From Saprospiraceae bacterium (lineage in GTDB: Bacteria > Bacteroidota > Bacteroidia > Chitinophagales > Saprospiraceae): a stretch of DNA of 36,695 bases. The DNA lies in contig JAKVCU010000068.1 of assembly GCA_022448955.1 (NCBI GenBank), forward strand, positions 1-36,695. The letters run 5' to 3'. Within the stretch, counting starts at the first letter, position 1; each line of letters starts with the position of its first letter. The notes under the pieces were generated by a model, which ran no database searches, was not told where the DNA came from, and saw only the letters and a program-made list of their open reading frames with translations. The position numbers and the translations under genes are program-made. Positions 7,786-16,870 of the stretch are shown here, one piece after another.

Positions 7786-8877
7786 TTACTTTTTTGTGCT
7801 CCATTTTAAATATTGTGTCATCAGTCTTTCTTTGGTCCACTTCCAAGCTTGCAGTAGTTTGACTTTAACTTTATTATCTCTGAACGATCTAATATCATCT
7901 ATATATTTGACCATAAATACAAATGCCGTAATAAACAGTGCAGCACCAATGATTACTTCATAAGGATGAAGACTTTTTCTCCATATTTGCGCTAAGCCTA
8001 TACCAAACCAACTTCCATATAAAATGATATAGTGTACACTATAAATGGCTAGGGTTTCACTTCCAATTTTTGTGATTAAGTTTGGAATTTTTTGGAAGAT
8101 ATTACATAAGGCAATGATAATGGACATCACTACAAATACATGCCCTAATCGCCAGAATAGGTAGTTATTATTAAATAAACCAGGAAGGTTCTCCAGAGCG
8201 GTCCAATTATATAAAGCCACTAAGATCGTCCATGAGTGATAATGTAACAACAGGCCGGTGATGAGCAAAAAGATAGGAAAAGACCATTGGAAAGCTGCTT
8301 TGGGATGATGATGAAGCCATGCTCCAAGGAAGCCACCTAAGAAGGTAAAGCCAAACCAAGGAATGGGTGTAAAAATAGAGCCGTGTTTCTTATCCATGTA
8401 TTGTTCAAAAAACAAAGGTAGATGCGACCAATCCATAGCTTTAACTTGGGGACTAAAGTAAAAGACAGCTAGGCCAGCAATACCTAGAATGGCAACGAAA
8501 GAAATCTTGGTATGCCAGCTCAAAAAGAAAAGCCCAATCATAGCAATAATCGCTAAGCCAATACAATGCAGTACATCCACTGCAATATACCAGTTGGAAT
8601 ATACCATGGCTAAAAGCGCGAAGAAGTTTAAATGAAGTAAGTAGCCGATAGCAATAATGTAAAAACCTCTTCGAATACCTTTTACGACTCTTTTATTTTT
8701 ATATGGATTCGGATTTTGCTTCAGCAACAGAAAAACAAAAATTAATCCTGTAGTAAAGAAAAATATGGGAGCAGTCATTCCGCGCATAAACTCCCAAATA
8801 TAATATAGGGTATATTCCTTCGAGCGAAAATCAGGATGCAGCATGGTATCCACAAAATGCCCTTGTAGCATCATCAA
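7786..8877 (-). CDS. DUF1624/HGSNAT-like polytopic membrane acyltransferase
   Basis: A protein of at least 363 residues with about ten predicted membrane helices, resembling the DUF1624 (heparan-alpha-glucosaminide N-acetyltransferase-like) family, which transfers acyl groups across membranes. Near the N-terminus are LQGHFVD and FMRGMTAPIFFFTTGLIFVF, the typical first-helix His and the R-(G)-x-TAP-(I/L)-F-F pattern. Residues near the C-terminus include SVHYIILYGSW. The start is problematic. The first standard codon in frame is TTG at 8877, yet the frame continues upstream and encodes the conserved FIDVLRAYAI segment (8878-8907) with no ATG, GTG or TTG. An ATT at 8932-8934 would give 382 residues. 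The acceptor substrate is unknown, and a general acyltransferase-3 relationship is an alternative. Confidence 0.75.
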   Translation of the reverse strand: MMMLQGHFVDTMLHPDFRSKEYTLYYIWEFMRGMTAPIFFFTTGLIFVFLLLKQNPNPYKNKRVVKGIRRGFYIIAIGYLLHLNFFALLAMVYSNWYIAVDVLHCIGLAIIAMIGLFFLSWHTKISFVAILGIAGLAVFYFSPQVKAMDWSHLPLFFEQYMDKKHGSIFTPIPWFGFTFLGGFLGAWLHHHPKAAFQWSFPIFLLITGLLLHYHSWTILVALYNWTALENLPGLFNNNYLFWRLGHVFVVMSIIIALCNIFQKIPNLITKIGSETLAIYSVHYIILYGSWFGIGLAQIWRKSLHPYEVIIGAALFITAFVFMVKYIDDIRSFRDNKVKVKLLQAWKWTKERLMTQYLKWSTKK

Positions 8878-9200
8878 GATAGCATAAGCGCGGAGTACAT
8901 CAATAAAGACTACTCTCTTTCTGTGGGTAGCAATATTTGTATCGATTGTGCTAAAGTTTAATCGTTAATCTTTTGTTCTGGGATTTGATGCAGGGGTGTA
9001 TTTGTGCCAAAAGCGTATTATTCGAAAGAAAAGAATCAACTTTTACTCTTCAAAATTACGCAAACTTTTTAGAAATGTATATAATTTTTGGCCTTTCATC
9101 GAATGTAGCAACTTTTGCGACAAGCATCACTTCAAAAATCCTTAGCTTTAATAGTTCATCCAATAATCAAACTATATTCATACCTAATCAAAACTAAAAT

Positions 9201-11369
9201 ATGAAAAATCTGGTTTTATCAATGGCAGCTTTGTTGGCTGTTTGTTTTTTTTCATGTGAGTCTTCTTCAAATGAAGAAGCAACTAAGGAAGATACTAATT
9301 ATCCAAAGATGACATTAGAATATCCTGAAACTAAAACTGTAGAGCAGGCGGATGACTACCATGGCACGATCGTTAATGATCCATTCCGTTGGTTAGAAGC
9401 AGATACCGCAGCCGATGTAGGTGCTTGGGTCCAATCCCAGAATAAGCTTACTTATAGCTACCTTGAAAAAATCCCTTTTCGTAAAAAGATTGAAGAACGC
9501 TATACGGAGCTGTTTAATTATCCAAAGCTTTCTTCTCCTTTTAGAGCAGGTGATTATTATTTCTTTTATAAAAATGATGGTTTACAAAATCAATCTGTCA
9601 TTTATTTCCAAAAAGGATTGGAAGGAGAAGCAGAAGTGTTTATTGATCCCAATGCATTGTCGGAAGATGGAACCGTAGCAATTGGCGTACTTGGCTTTTC
9701 GCCAGATAACAAATATGTGGCTTATTCTCAATCTGTGGCAGGTTCAGATTGGAGAGAAATCAAAGTAATGGAAATTACTTCTAAGAAAGAACTATCTGAC
9801 AAATTGGAGTGGGTCAAATTCTCAGGTGCAGCTTGGACGGATGAGGGTTTCTTCTACAGCCGTTATCCCGCTCCAGCAGAGGGAATGGAACTTTCGGGTA
9901 ATAATCAAAATCATTCGGTTTATTTCCATCGACTAGGAACCGATCAATCTGAAGACGAATTGGTATATGCTGATCCAACTCAGCCAGATATGTACCACTT
10001 TGTAGGTATTTCTGAAGATAAAGAGTACTTATTCTTAACAGCAGCTCCTGGTACAGATGGCTATGCAACTTACTTTAAAAACTTGAAAACTGGAGGTGAT
10101 TTCCAGCTTTTATTCGAGGGCTATAGTAATAAGAGTAATGTAGTTAAACATTTAGGTGATGGCAAATGTCTAGTCATCACAGATATTGATGCGCCTAATT
10201 ATCGTCTGGTAGAATTGGATTTAAATAATACTGCTAAAGAGAATTGGAAAGAGATTATTCCTGAAACAGATGACTTATTACAATCTGTCAGTACAGGTGG
10301 AGGAAAGATGTTTGCTAATTATTTAGAGAAAGCAACGGACCGATTCTATCAAATGGATTATGATGGCAGTAATAAAAAAGAAATTCAGCTGCCAGGTTTA
10401 GGCAGTGCGGGAGGATTTGGTGGAAAAGAAGACTACAAGACATTATTTTACTCATTTACTTCTTTCACTTATCCTAATACCATCTTCAAGTACAATGTTG
10501 AAACAGGTGAATCGGAGTTATTCTACAAAACAGAGTTGAAGTTTAATCCGGAAGATTATGTAGAGAAGCAAGTGACTTACAAGAGTAAAGATGGCACGGA
10601 CGTAAGTATGTTTGTAGTACACAAAAAAGACGTAGAAATGGATGGTAGAAATCCTGCTTATCTATATGGGTATGGAGGGTTTAATATTAGCTTGACGCCA
10701 TCATTTAGTGCTTCTCGAATGATCTTATTAGAAAACGGGGGGGTATTTGCCATGCCTAATTTACGTGGTGGTGGAGAATATGGCGAAGAATGGCACAAAG
10801 GAGGTATGTTAGGAAACAAACAAAATGTATTCGATGACTTCATTTCTGCTGCGGAGTATCTGATCGATCAAAAATATACTTCTTCTGATAGACTAGCGAT
10901 TGCTGGAGGTTCTAATGGTGGCCTTCTAGTTGGAGCCTGTATGACACAACGTCCAGAGCTTTTCGCGGTGGCTTTACCAGCGGTAGGGGTGATGGATATG
11001 TTGCGTTACCACAAATTTACAGTAGGTAAAGGGTGGATTCCGGAGTATGGTTCTGCTGATGATCCAGATCAGTTTAAATACTTAATGGCTTATTCGCCAC
11101 TGCACAATTTGAAAGAAGGGGTTTCTTATCCAGCAACTATGGTAACAACAGCCGATCATGATGATAGAGTTGTACCTGCGCACTCCTTCAAATTTGCTGC
11201 TCAATTGCAGAAATCTCATCAAGGTGAAAATCCTGTAATTATTCGTATTGCGACAGATGCAGGACATGGTGCGGGTAAGCCAACATCAAAAATTATTGAA
11301 GAACAGGCGGATCTTTGGTCATTTGTATTTTATAATACTAATGCACCAGTAAAATATTTAGAAAATTAA
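9201..11369 (+). CDS. Prolyl oligopeptidase family serine peptidase (S9A), lipoprotein
   Basis: A 722-residue S9A peptidase that cleaves short peptides, classically after proline. A lipoprotein-type signal (MKNLVLSMAALLAVCFFSC, lipidated Cys19) and a Ser/Glu-rich tether indicate a periplasmic or outer-membrane anchored enzyme. The first third starts with YPETKTVEQADDYHGTIV and DPFRWLE, followed by the seven-bladed propeller. The catalytic alpha/beta-hydrolase domain carries Ser571 in GGSNGG, an Asp in DHDDRVVP (652-659), and His689 in DAGHGAGK. All triad residues are present, and length matches the family. It is divergent from the acyltransferase gene and is followed by a strong hairpin terminator at 11480. 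A run of seven G occurs at 10737-10743 inside the catalytic domain. Confidence 0.95.
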   Translation: MKNLVLSMAALLAVCFFSCESSSNEEATKEDTNYPKMTLEYPETKTVEQADDYHGTIVNDPFRWLEADTAADVGAWVQSQNKLTYSYLEKIPFRKKIEERYTELFNYPKLSSPFRAGDYYFFYKNDGLQNQSVIYFQKGLEGEAEVFIDPNALSEDGTVAIGVLGFSPDNKYVAYSQSVAGSDWREIKVMEITSKKELSDKLEWVKFSGAAWTDEGFFYSRYPAPAEGMELSGNNQNHSVYFHRLGTDQSEDELVYADPTQPDMYHFVGISEDKEYLFLTAAPGTDGYATYFKNLKTGGDFQLLFEGYSNKSNVVKHLGDGKCLVITDIDAPNYRLVELDLNNTAKENWKEIIPETDDLLQSVSTGGGKMFANYLEKATDRFYQMDYDGSNKKEIQLPGLGSAGGFGGKEDYKTLFYSFTSFTYPNTIFKYNVETGESELFYKTELKFNPEDYVEKQVTYKSKDGTDVSMFVVHKKDVEMDGRNPAYLYGYGGFNISLTPSFSASRMILLENGGVFAMPNLRGGGEYGEEWHKGGMLGNKQNVFDDFISAAEYLIDQKYTSSDRLAIAGGSNGGLLVGACMTQRPELFAVALPAVGVMDMLRYHKFTVGKGWIPEYGSADDPDQFKYLMAYSPLHNLKEGVSYPATMVTTADHDDRVVPAHSFKFAAQLQKSHQGENPVIIRIATDAGHGAGKPTSKIIEEQADLWSFVFYNTNAPVKYLEN

Positions 11370-11715
11370 TTACCACTTTGTAAATGCTTTGCTTGCAAAA
11401 TGTGCTGTATGAATAGTATCCGATGGGATGGATTTATGGCATTAGCAATCTTGTTATGGCATCTAAAGTTTTAAATAATAAATGGGATATTTTCATTAAA
11501 TGAAAACATCCCATTTTATTTTTCAAGAAAATTAAAAAAAACGTTTATTTTGTAGTTCAAATACTATTACCATAAAGCAAACTTCTAATTGAGCAACCAT
11601 CCTGATATTTTTTGGACGCGACTGTAGATCCTAAAGCTGTATAAATTTAATAAATTACTAGAGAGATAGGATACAAGGTCAAGGTGCATCTTATTTATTC
11701 ATTCAAAACGTTAGC
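11370..11715. other. 346-base intergenic region
   Basis: No gene is visible here apart from a very short hydrophobic frame of about 20 codons at 11409-11474 that I do not accept as real. It contains two nearby copies of TATGGCAT (about 11433-11462), the terminator hairpin described separately, and an AT-rich stretch before the next gene that presumably holds its promoter. No exact TAnnTTTG box was found close to the 11716 start. Confidence 0.5.
11480..11516 (+). terminator. Strong hairpin terminator after the prolyl oligopeptidase gene
   Basis: The left arm AAATGGGATATTTTCATT (11480-11497) and right arm AATGAAAACATCCCATTT (11499-11516) form an 18-base stem with a single A-C mismatch and almost no loop. 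It is followed by TTATTTTTC on the plus strand. The A-tract before it means it could also work in the other direction. It is 110 bases after the stop codon. Confidence 0.75.
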
Positions 11716-12141
11716 ATGAGATTAACTAACTACCCATTTAAAAAATGGATGGCTACAACAGCCTTCCTATTGGCTTCCACCATTATTATTTTTGCACAAG
11801 GAGAACATGGAGGAGCTGGTTATGGTTTTAATAACCCTGTGATGCTTTTTGGTATTTTTGAGTTACCTATTCTATTCTTATGTGTATATTATAGCTTTCA
11901 AACAGCTAAAGCATTAAAAGGTGGAATTTTTGGCCGAGGTATGAATTATCTGGCATGGGGCTTCTTGGTAATGGCCGTTGGCCATATCGCTATGCAAATT
12001 CATAATGTTTTTCATTATGATGTTTTTCGTGATCCATTTGGCCCAACATTAGGTAATGTATTGTGGTTCGTTGCACTGATTATTACATGGGGCTTATCCG
12101 CTTATGGATTTTTTAGTATTTATAAAGTAAGTAAGAAGTAA
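11716..12141 (+). CDS. Small four-helix membrane protein upstream of a histidine kinase
   Basis: An unrecognised 141-residue membrane protein. It opens with a hydrophobic segment ending in AQ (ATTAFLLASTIIIFAQ), possibly a cleaved signal. Three further helices follow: PVMLFGIFELPILFLCVYYS, YLAWGFLVMAVGHIAMQIHN, and VLWFVALIITWGLSAYGFFS. Four His cluster near the third helix (GHIAMQIHNVFH, plus His in the short EHGG loop after the signal), a pattern compatible with metal or heme ligation, though this is not a proven motif. The basic C-terminus (YKVSKK) suggests a cytoplasmic tail. It precedes the PAS histidine kinase by 58 bases in the same direction, so it may be its membrane partner or sensor; this is inference from position only. 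Confidence 0.65.
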   Translation: MRLTNYPFKKWMATTAFLLASTIIIFAQGEHGGAGYGFNNPVMLFGIFELPILFLCVYYSFQTAKALKGGIFGRGMNYLAWGFLVMAVGHIAMQIHNVFHYDVFRDPFGPTLGNVLWFVALIITWGLSAYGFFSIYKVSKK

Positions 12142-12199
12142 TAGGCATTTGGACGGAAGTGGGTTATACTAATCTTCTTCCGTTCATTAACTAATAATA

Positions 12200-14212
12200 A
12201 TGTTTGGTTTTTTTCAAAAATGGCTGAATAGTAAAGGAGATTTATACCACGGAAAAGGCTTTGAAGCTGAGCTAAGACAGTTTCAGCAGTTTTTGGACAG
12301 AAAAGTTTCTTTTTCGTCCATGCCTGCTGCATTACAAGCCTTTTACAATAATTTCTTCCAATTGAGCACCGCGGAGATGCGGGAGTGCTTACCTCAATTT
12401 TATTTGAGCTTTGAGCAGCATTTTGCGGAGTTGCGGAAAAAAGAAGGTAACGAAAGACAAAAATTGCGCTTGGAAATCATCCAGAGATTTCCCAATATCG
12501 CTAAAGCGAATAACCTGAGCTTTGTTTTTTATGAACAAGACCAAATCGAGCTAAAACTATGTCGCTTGTTTTTATCTGAAGTACTTAAAGAAGTGATTAA
12601 TGTACTAGGTCAAGCAAAAGAAAATTATTTTGAAACGGCAAAACATTGGGTTGAAGAATGGGAGAAACCTCTCCAGCTATTCCCTTTTTTATCTTCCACT
12701 TCTGACTTCTCCATCGACTCTGTTAACTATTTGGCGGAGGTATCCCAAACTATTAATGAAACCTTGACCCACAGAATGGGTAATTCATTCGCTCAAAGAG
12801 CTTACGAAAAATGTTACAAAACCCTTGCAGACAATTACCGATACCTAAGTGAATTCCCTTCAATAATCTCGCTTATCCCTAAAGCATATTTGGATACTGA
12901 TAAGATTGGTTTACTTTCTAATCACCAACTAGCCAATACCTTGCTTTCTAAAGTGAATGATTTAGAAGAGTTGAATCAAAGACTGACACAAAGAAATAAA
13001 GACTTAAGGGAAGCACAAGCGATCATCGAAAGAGAAAAAAGTAAAAGTGAAAATGCACTACTTCGTTTGCAAGAGGTGATGAATGCTGTAGGTGATGGAA
13101 TTATTACAGCCAATACAGATAGTAAAATTGTGATGGTCAATAAAGAGGTGGAAAAGATCTGGGGGTATACTGCTGAAGAATTGATTGATCAAAATCTCAC
13201 CATTCTAATGCCTAATCGCTATCAATCTAGGCATCAAAAAGGAATGGATACTTATGTCAAAAGTCGAATATCAACCGTACTTGGACAGAATGTGGTGATG
13301 GAGGGAGTGCGAAAGGATGGTACCGAATTTCCGGTAGAAATCCATATCTCGGATCTTGAGTATCAAGGTACCCACCTTTTTACAGCAGCGGTAAGAGATA
13401 TTAGTGAACGAATAAAAACAGAAAATGAACTCCTAAATTCTAGACACGAACTCCAGATTAGAACTAGGGAATTAGAGCGGATAAGAGGGGAGTTGGAAGT
13501 TACCGTTCATGAGCTAAGAGATTCAAATATTGAGCTAGAGAAATATGCTTATGTGGTCTCTCATGACCTTCAGGCTCCGCTTCAATCTATTCATGGATAT
13601 GTACAGTTGTTAGGAAAGAAAAAAGAGTTAGATGAGGCTGAGAACGAATATATCCAACATATTAAAGGGGGTGTTGCAAGAATGCAAGACTTGATCAAAA
13701 ACTTATTGGAGTATTCTCGTATCGGTAGAGTAGGGGTTAGACCTATCTTCCTAGAGTTAGACGTAATTATACAATTGGTTTCTTATAATTTGCGAAAGCA
13801 GATAGAAGACTCCAATGCAAAGATTTCCTATCAATATAATGGGAAGGTATTGGGGGATAAAACTCAAATGATTCAGTTATTCCAAAACCTAATTTCAAAT
13901 AGCATTAAGTTTAGACGAGCTGATCGAAGATCCGAAGTTCAAGTAATAGTAACAGAAAAAGAGCATGATCTTCAATTTGAAATTCGTGATAATGGTATCG
14001 GAATTAAAGAAGTAGATAAAGACATCATATTTGCCGTTTTTCAAAAAGGACAATCTAACCCTGGCATTAAAGGAACGGGTATAGGTCTTGCCATTTGTAA
14101 AAAAATTGTAGAGCTTCATCATGGCGAAATTTGGGTCGAACCAAATGATCTTGGAGGAAGTTCTTTTTTCTTCACGCTAGCCAAAGAATCTAAGGAAGCA
14201 GATGTCGAATAG
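12200..14212 (+). CDS. PAS-domain sensor histidine kinase (FixL-like PAS)
   Basis: A soluble 670-residue histidine kinase without membrane segments. Residues 1-250 are a helical domain I do not recognise. A coiled coil follows (about 255-290, LEELNQRLTQRNKDL), then a PAS domain (about 290-405), a second coiled coil (about 405-445), HisKA with phospho-acceptor His455 in VVSHDLQAPLQSI, and HATPase_c with the N box (LFQNLISNSIKF), RDNGIGI and GTGIGLAICKKIV. The PAS domain resembles FixL: MPNRYQSRHQKGMD has a His (345) at about the position of the FixL heme ligand, and VRKDGTEFPVEIHIS follows. Many FixL-like PAS domains with a His there do not bind heme, so oxygen sensing is only a possibility. 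No response regulator is adjacent. The kinase therefore probably signals to a distant partner. Confidence 0.93.
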   Translation: MFGFFQKWLNSKGDLYHGKGFEAELRQFQQFLDRKVSFSSMPAALQAFYNNFFQLSTAEMRECLPQFYLSFEQHFAELRKKEGNERQKLRLEIIQRFPNIAKANNLSFVFYEQDQIELKLCRLFLSEVLKEVINVLGQAKENYFETAKHWVEEWEKPLQLFPFLSSTSDFSIDSVNYLAEVSQTINETLTHRMGNSFAQRAYEKCYKTLADNYRYLSEFPSIISLIPKAYLDTDKIGLLSNHQLANTLLSKVNDLEELNQRLTQRNKDLREAQAIIEREKSKSENALLRLQEVMNAVGDGIITANTDSKIVMVNKEVEKIWGYTAEELIDQNLTILMPNRYQSRHQKGMDTYVKSRISTVLGQNVVMEGVRKDGTEFPVEIHISDLEYQGTHLFTAAVRDISERIKTENELLNSRHELQIRTRELERIRGELEVTVHELRDSNIELEKYAYVVSHDLQAPLQSIHGYVQLLGKKKELDEAENEYIQHIKGGVARMQDLIKNLLEYSRIGRVGVRPIFLELDVIIQLVSYNLRKQIEDSNAKISYQYNGKVLGDKTQMIQLFQNLISNSIKFRRADRRSEVQVIVTEKEHDLQFEIRDNGIGIKEVDKDIIFAVFQKGQSNPGIKGTGIGLAICKKIVELHHGEIWVEPNDLGGSSFFFTLAKESKEADVE

Positions 14213-14278
14213 TTGTGAAGCTGCAAAAGTCCATTGCGTATCAATGTATATTTAATCATTCCTAAACACAAGTGAAAT

Positions 14279-15247
14279 ATGAAGAAAGCTAAGTTCATCT
14301 TACCCTTCGTAATCATAGCTTTTTTAATAGGGGGCTATTATTTAATAGATGCTATGCTATTTGATGGGGTAAGACCAAAGTGGATTAATGAAAATGGGTT
14401 TCAGGCGAGCTTATATTCGAAAGATGATCTAAAAAATAAAACGGCAGTTGTTCTTATTGGTGGCGGCCAATGGGGAGATTATTGGGCGCAGGAATTTGCA
14501 AAAAAAGGATGGGTAGGCTTATCATTACCCTACATGGGGAAAGAGGGATTGCCAAAATTATCTGAAGAAATTGAGTTGACGTATTTTGAAAGTGCACTAA
14601 ATTGGATAAGCAAGCAAGCTCAAGTCGATCCAACAAAAATCATTGTTATGGGCGCATCAAGAAATGCAGAGTTAGCATTGATTATTGCTTCCACTTTTCC
14701 TGAAATGGTAAGTGGTGTGGTTGCCTATGCCCCCAGTTCGGTTTCTTGGTCAAATACAGTATTACCCTATAATTCGGACGACCTAAAAGCAAGTTGGAAG
14801 TATAAAGGAGTGGATATACCGTATGTTCCTATGGAAAAGATAACTGGAAATGATTCAGATCAAATTCAAATGCTAGCCTATTGGGAAAATGGATTGTCAA
14901 AGACAGATCTAGTCCATAATGCTTTGATTAAAGTAGAGCGAATAAGCGGCCCTATTTTACTTTTTTCTGGAAAGGATGATAAGGTTTGGCCGGCTGCCCA
15001 AATGGCAGATATGATTCAAGAAAGATTAGAAACGAATAGCTTTACTTATCCTTTTCAAAATATAAAATACGAAAATGCTGGCCACTTCATTTCTAGTAAT
15101 CCCGATGATCGTTCAAGCTATAGAACAGGAACCATAATAATCAATGGAAAAGAATATCAATATGAATTTGGTGGAACTGAAGAGGGGGATTATCAAGCAA
15201 AGCAAGATGCAAGAATAGCACTAATGAAATTTATTGAAGAAATTTAA
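14279..15247 (+). CDS. BAAT-type alpha/beta hydrolase (acyl-CoA thioester hydrolase/acyltransferase C-terminal family)
   Basis: A 322-residue protein with an N-terminal membrane anchor or signal (KFILPFVIIAFLIGGYYLI) and an alpha/beta-hydrolase domain of the BAAT C-terminal type. Likely triad: Ser127 in the nucleophile elbow GASRNAELAL, Asp233 or Asp234 in GKDDKVWP, and His269 in ENAGHFIS. The elbow normally reads GxSxGAELAL; here the second Gly is Asn, an oddity given the need for a tight turn. FPEMVSGVVAYAPSSVSW matches the family well. Substrate is unknown; extracytoplasmic location makes a lipid or ester more likely than cytosolic acyl-CoA. It begins 66 bases after the kinase and may be transcribed with it. 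Confidence 0.8.
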   Translation: MKKAKFILPFVIIAFLIGGYYLIDAMLFDGVRPKWINENGFQASLYSKDDLKNKTAVVLIGGGQWGDYWAQEFAKKGWVGLSLPYMGKEGLPKLSEEIELTYFESALNWISKQAQVDPTKIIVMGASRNAELALIIASTFPEMVSGVVAYAPSSVSWSNTVLPYNSDDLKASWKYKGVDIPYVPMEKITGNDSDQIQMLAYWENGLSKTDLVHNALIKVERISGPILLFSGKDDKVWPAAQMADMIQERLETNSFTYPFQNIKYENAGHFISSNPDDRSSYRTGTIIINGKEYQYEFGGTEEGDYQAKQDARIALMKFIEEI

Positions 15248-15267
15248 ACCCAGAAAGCCCTCTTCTA

Positions 15268-15304
15268 AAACGTCAATAATGACATACAAAGACTATTGAC
15301 GTTT
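15268..15304. terminator. Hairpin between convergent hydrolase and nupC genes
   Basis: A perfect 11-base inverted repeat, AAACGTCAATA (15268-15278) and TATTGACGTTT (15294-15304), encloses a 15-base loop. It lies between two convergent stop codons (15247 plus, 15331 minus). On the minus strand the stem is followed by TTTTAG. It may terminate both transcripts, though the U-tracts are short. Confidence 0.55.
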
Positions 15305-15328
15305 CAGAACTTCAAGGCAATAGAGTGG

Positions 15329-16666
15329 TTAGTATAAAATACCTGCGATCGCAGCGGTTAAAAAGCAAGCTACAGTACCACCAATCAGTGCTTTAATACC
15401 AAATTCAGATAGCGTTTTTCTTTGTCCTGGCGCAATTGCACCAATTCCACCAATCTGAATTCCAATAGAAGCAAAGTTTGAAAAGCCGCATAATGCATAA
15501 GTAGCAATAATGATGGACTTGGGTTGAAATTCTACGCCACTCTTTATCATGGTATTCAATTCTGCGTAAGCAACAAATTCATTAATAACTGTTTTTTGAC
15601 CTAATAACTGACCGATCAAAGTAATATCTTGAGAAGGTGTACCTAACAGCCATGCGATGGGTGCAAAAAGTTGGCCTAATAAGTAAGTAAATGTCAGGCC
15701 TTCAAATCTATTCTCCGTGCTGGATCTAATGTACTCATTCCAACTGCCAGCTTCCGCTAAATTCAACTTTGCTGCAATCAGATTGACAAAATCGGTTCCT
15801 CCCATGAAGATCACATTCAGCATATAGATTAGAGCAGTGAATACCAGTAGCATTGCACCAACATTGATAGCTAATTTCAGACCATCTGTTGTTCCAGTAG
15901 ATATAGCGTCTAAAACATTTGAACCAACATCTCCAGTCATTTGCATTTGCTCTTCAATATCTTTTTCTTCTTGCTCTGGGTAGAGGATTTTAGCTGCGAT
16001 TATTGCTGCTGGTGCAGAAATTATTGAAGCAGTCAGTAAGTGCTTAGCAAAATAGAGCTCTTGCTCAGGATCTCCAGCTCCCAAGAATCCTACATAAGCA
16101 GCAAAAACACCACCAGCAATGGTGGCCATACCACCTGTCATTAAACAAAGAATCTCAGACTTTGAAAAGTTCTCAAGATAGGGCTTTACAACTAGAGGAG
16201 CCTCCGTTTGACCAATAAACACATTGGCAGCGGCAGCTAAGCTTTCGGGCCCTGATAGACGCATCGTCTTTTTCATGACCCATGCCACACCATAAATAAT
16301 GTATTGTAAAATACCCAAATAATATAAAATAGCAGATAGGGCTGAAAAGAAAATGATAGTCGGTAGTACCTGAAAAGCAAAGATATACCCGAAGGTGTCC
16401 ATATCTGTTACAATCCCACCAAACATAAAAGCAGCTCCTGCTTCTGTGAAATCTAATACCCCTCTAAAAAAAGAAGCGATATAGTCAAATAACCCATTCA
16501 CTAATGGCACCTTTAGAATCGCTAAGGCTAATACTATCTGAAGAAGTAGACCTGTGCCTACCATTCGCCAATTGACCGCTTTACGATCTGCACTAAAAAA
16601 GTAACAAACTCCAATAAGAAAAGCTATACCTAATGCTCCTCTTAGCAAACTAATGATAAATTCCAT
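15329..16666 (-). CDS. nupC: Concentrative nucleoside transporter (NupC/CNT family)
   Basis: A sodium- or proton-coupled nucleoside importer of the inner membrane. The 445-residue length and order of Nucleos_tra2_N, gate and C-terminal domains are normal. Key CNT motifs are present: SGPESLAAAANVFIGQTEAPL (first half; residues of the nucleoside-binding site), the re-entrant loop GGMATIAGGVFAAYVGFLGA, and later NEFVAYAEL and ALCGFSNFASIGIQIGG. The soluble stretch LYPEQEEKDIEEQMQ is charged, as in bacterial CNTs. It is divergent from udk: nupC brings nucleosides in, udk phosphorylates uridine and cytidine. The specificity (pyrimidine or broad) is not decided by the sequence seen. Confidence 0.95.
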   Translation of the reverse strand: MEFIISLLRGALGIAFLIGVCYFFSADRKAVNWRMVGTGLLLQIVLALAILKVPLVNGLFDYIASFFRGVLDFTEAGAAFMFGGIVTDMDTFGYIFAFQVLPTIIFFSALSAILYYLGILQYIIYGVAWVMKKTMRLSGPESLAAAANVFIGQTEAPLVVKPYLENFSKSEILCLMTGGMATIAGGVFAAYVGFLGAGDPEQELYFAKHLLTASIISAPAAIIAAKILYPEQEEKDIEEQMQMTGDVGSNVLDAISTGTTDGLKLAINVGAMLLVFTALIYMLNVIFMGGTDFVNLIAAKLNLAEAGSWNEYIRSSTENRFEGLTFTYLLGQLFAPIAWLLGTPSQDITLIGQLLGQKTVINEFVAYAELNTMIKSGVEFQPKSIIIATYALCGFSNFASIGIQIGGIGAIAPGQRKTLSEFGIKALIGGTVACFLTAAIAGILY

Positions 16667-16862
16667 AGAATAAAACGAAGATTGAATGTCTAAGGGTGGA
16701 AATATTTATAATATTATCGCTTATCTGGTAAAAGTAAGCAAAATACAGCAATTCCTTAGCAAAGGATAAAGTTTTACTTCCCGAACAAGCTTTTTGAGGC
16801 CTAAGCATGAATTCTTTAAGAAGTTTTTTGAGAGATTAGCTAAAACAGCCATACGAATTGAT

Positions 16863-16870
16863 TAAATTTG
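16863..16870 (+). promoter_or_regulatory. Candidate -7 box for udk
   Basis: TAAATTTG matches the Bacteroidota -7 consensus TAnnTTTG and lies 23 bases upstream of the udk ATG at 16894. That would give a short leader of about 15-18 bases. No clear TTTG -33 element is present at the expected distance. Confidence 0.45.

Noticed and set aside
8973-9197. A 74-residue plus-strand frame upstream of the prolyl oligopeptidase
   Set aside because: Composition is irregular, no signal or motif is seen, and it fills the divergent promoter region between the acyltransferase and peptidase genes.
11409-11474. A 21-codon hydrophobic frame (MNSIRWDG...) in the intergenic region
   Set aside because: Too short to support, with no RBS, and the position directly before the terminator suggests chance.
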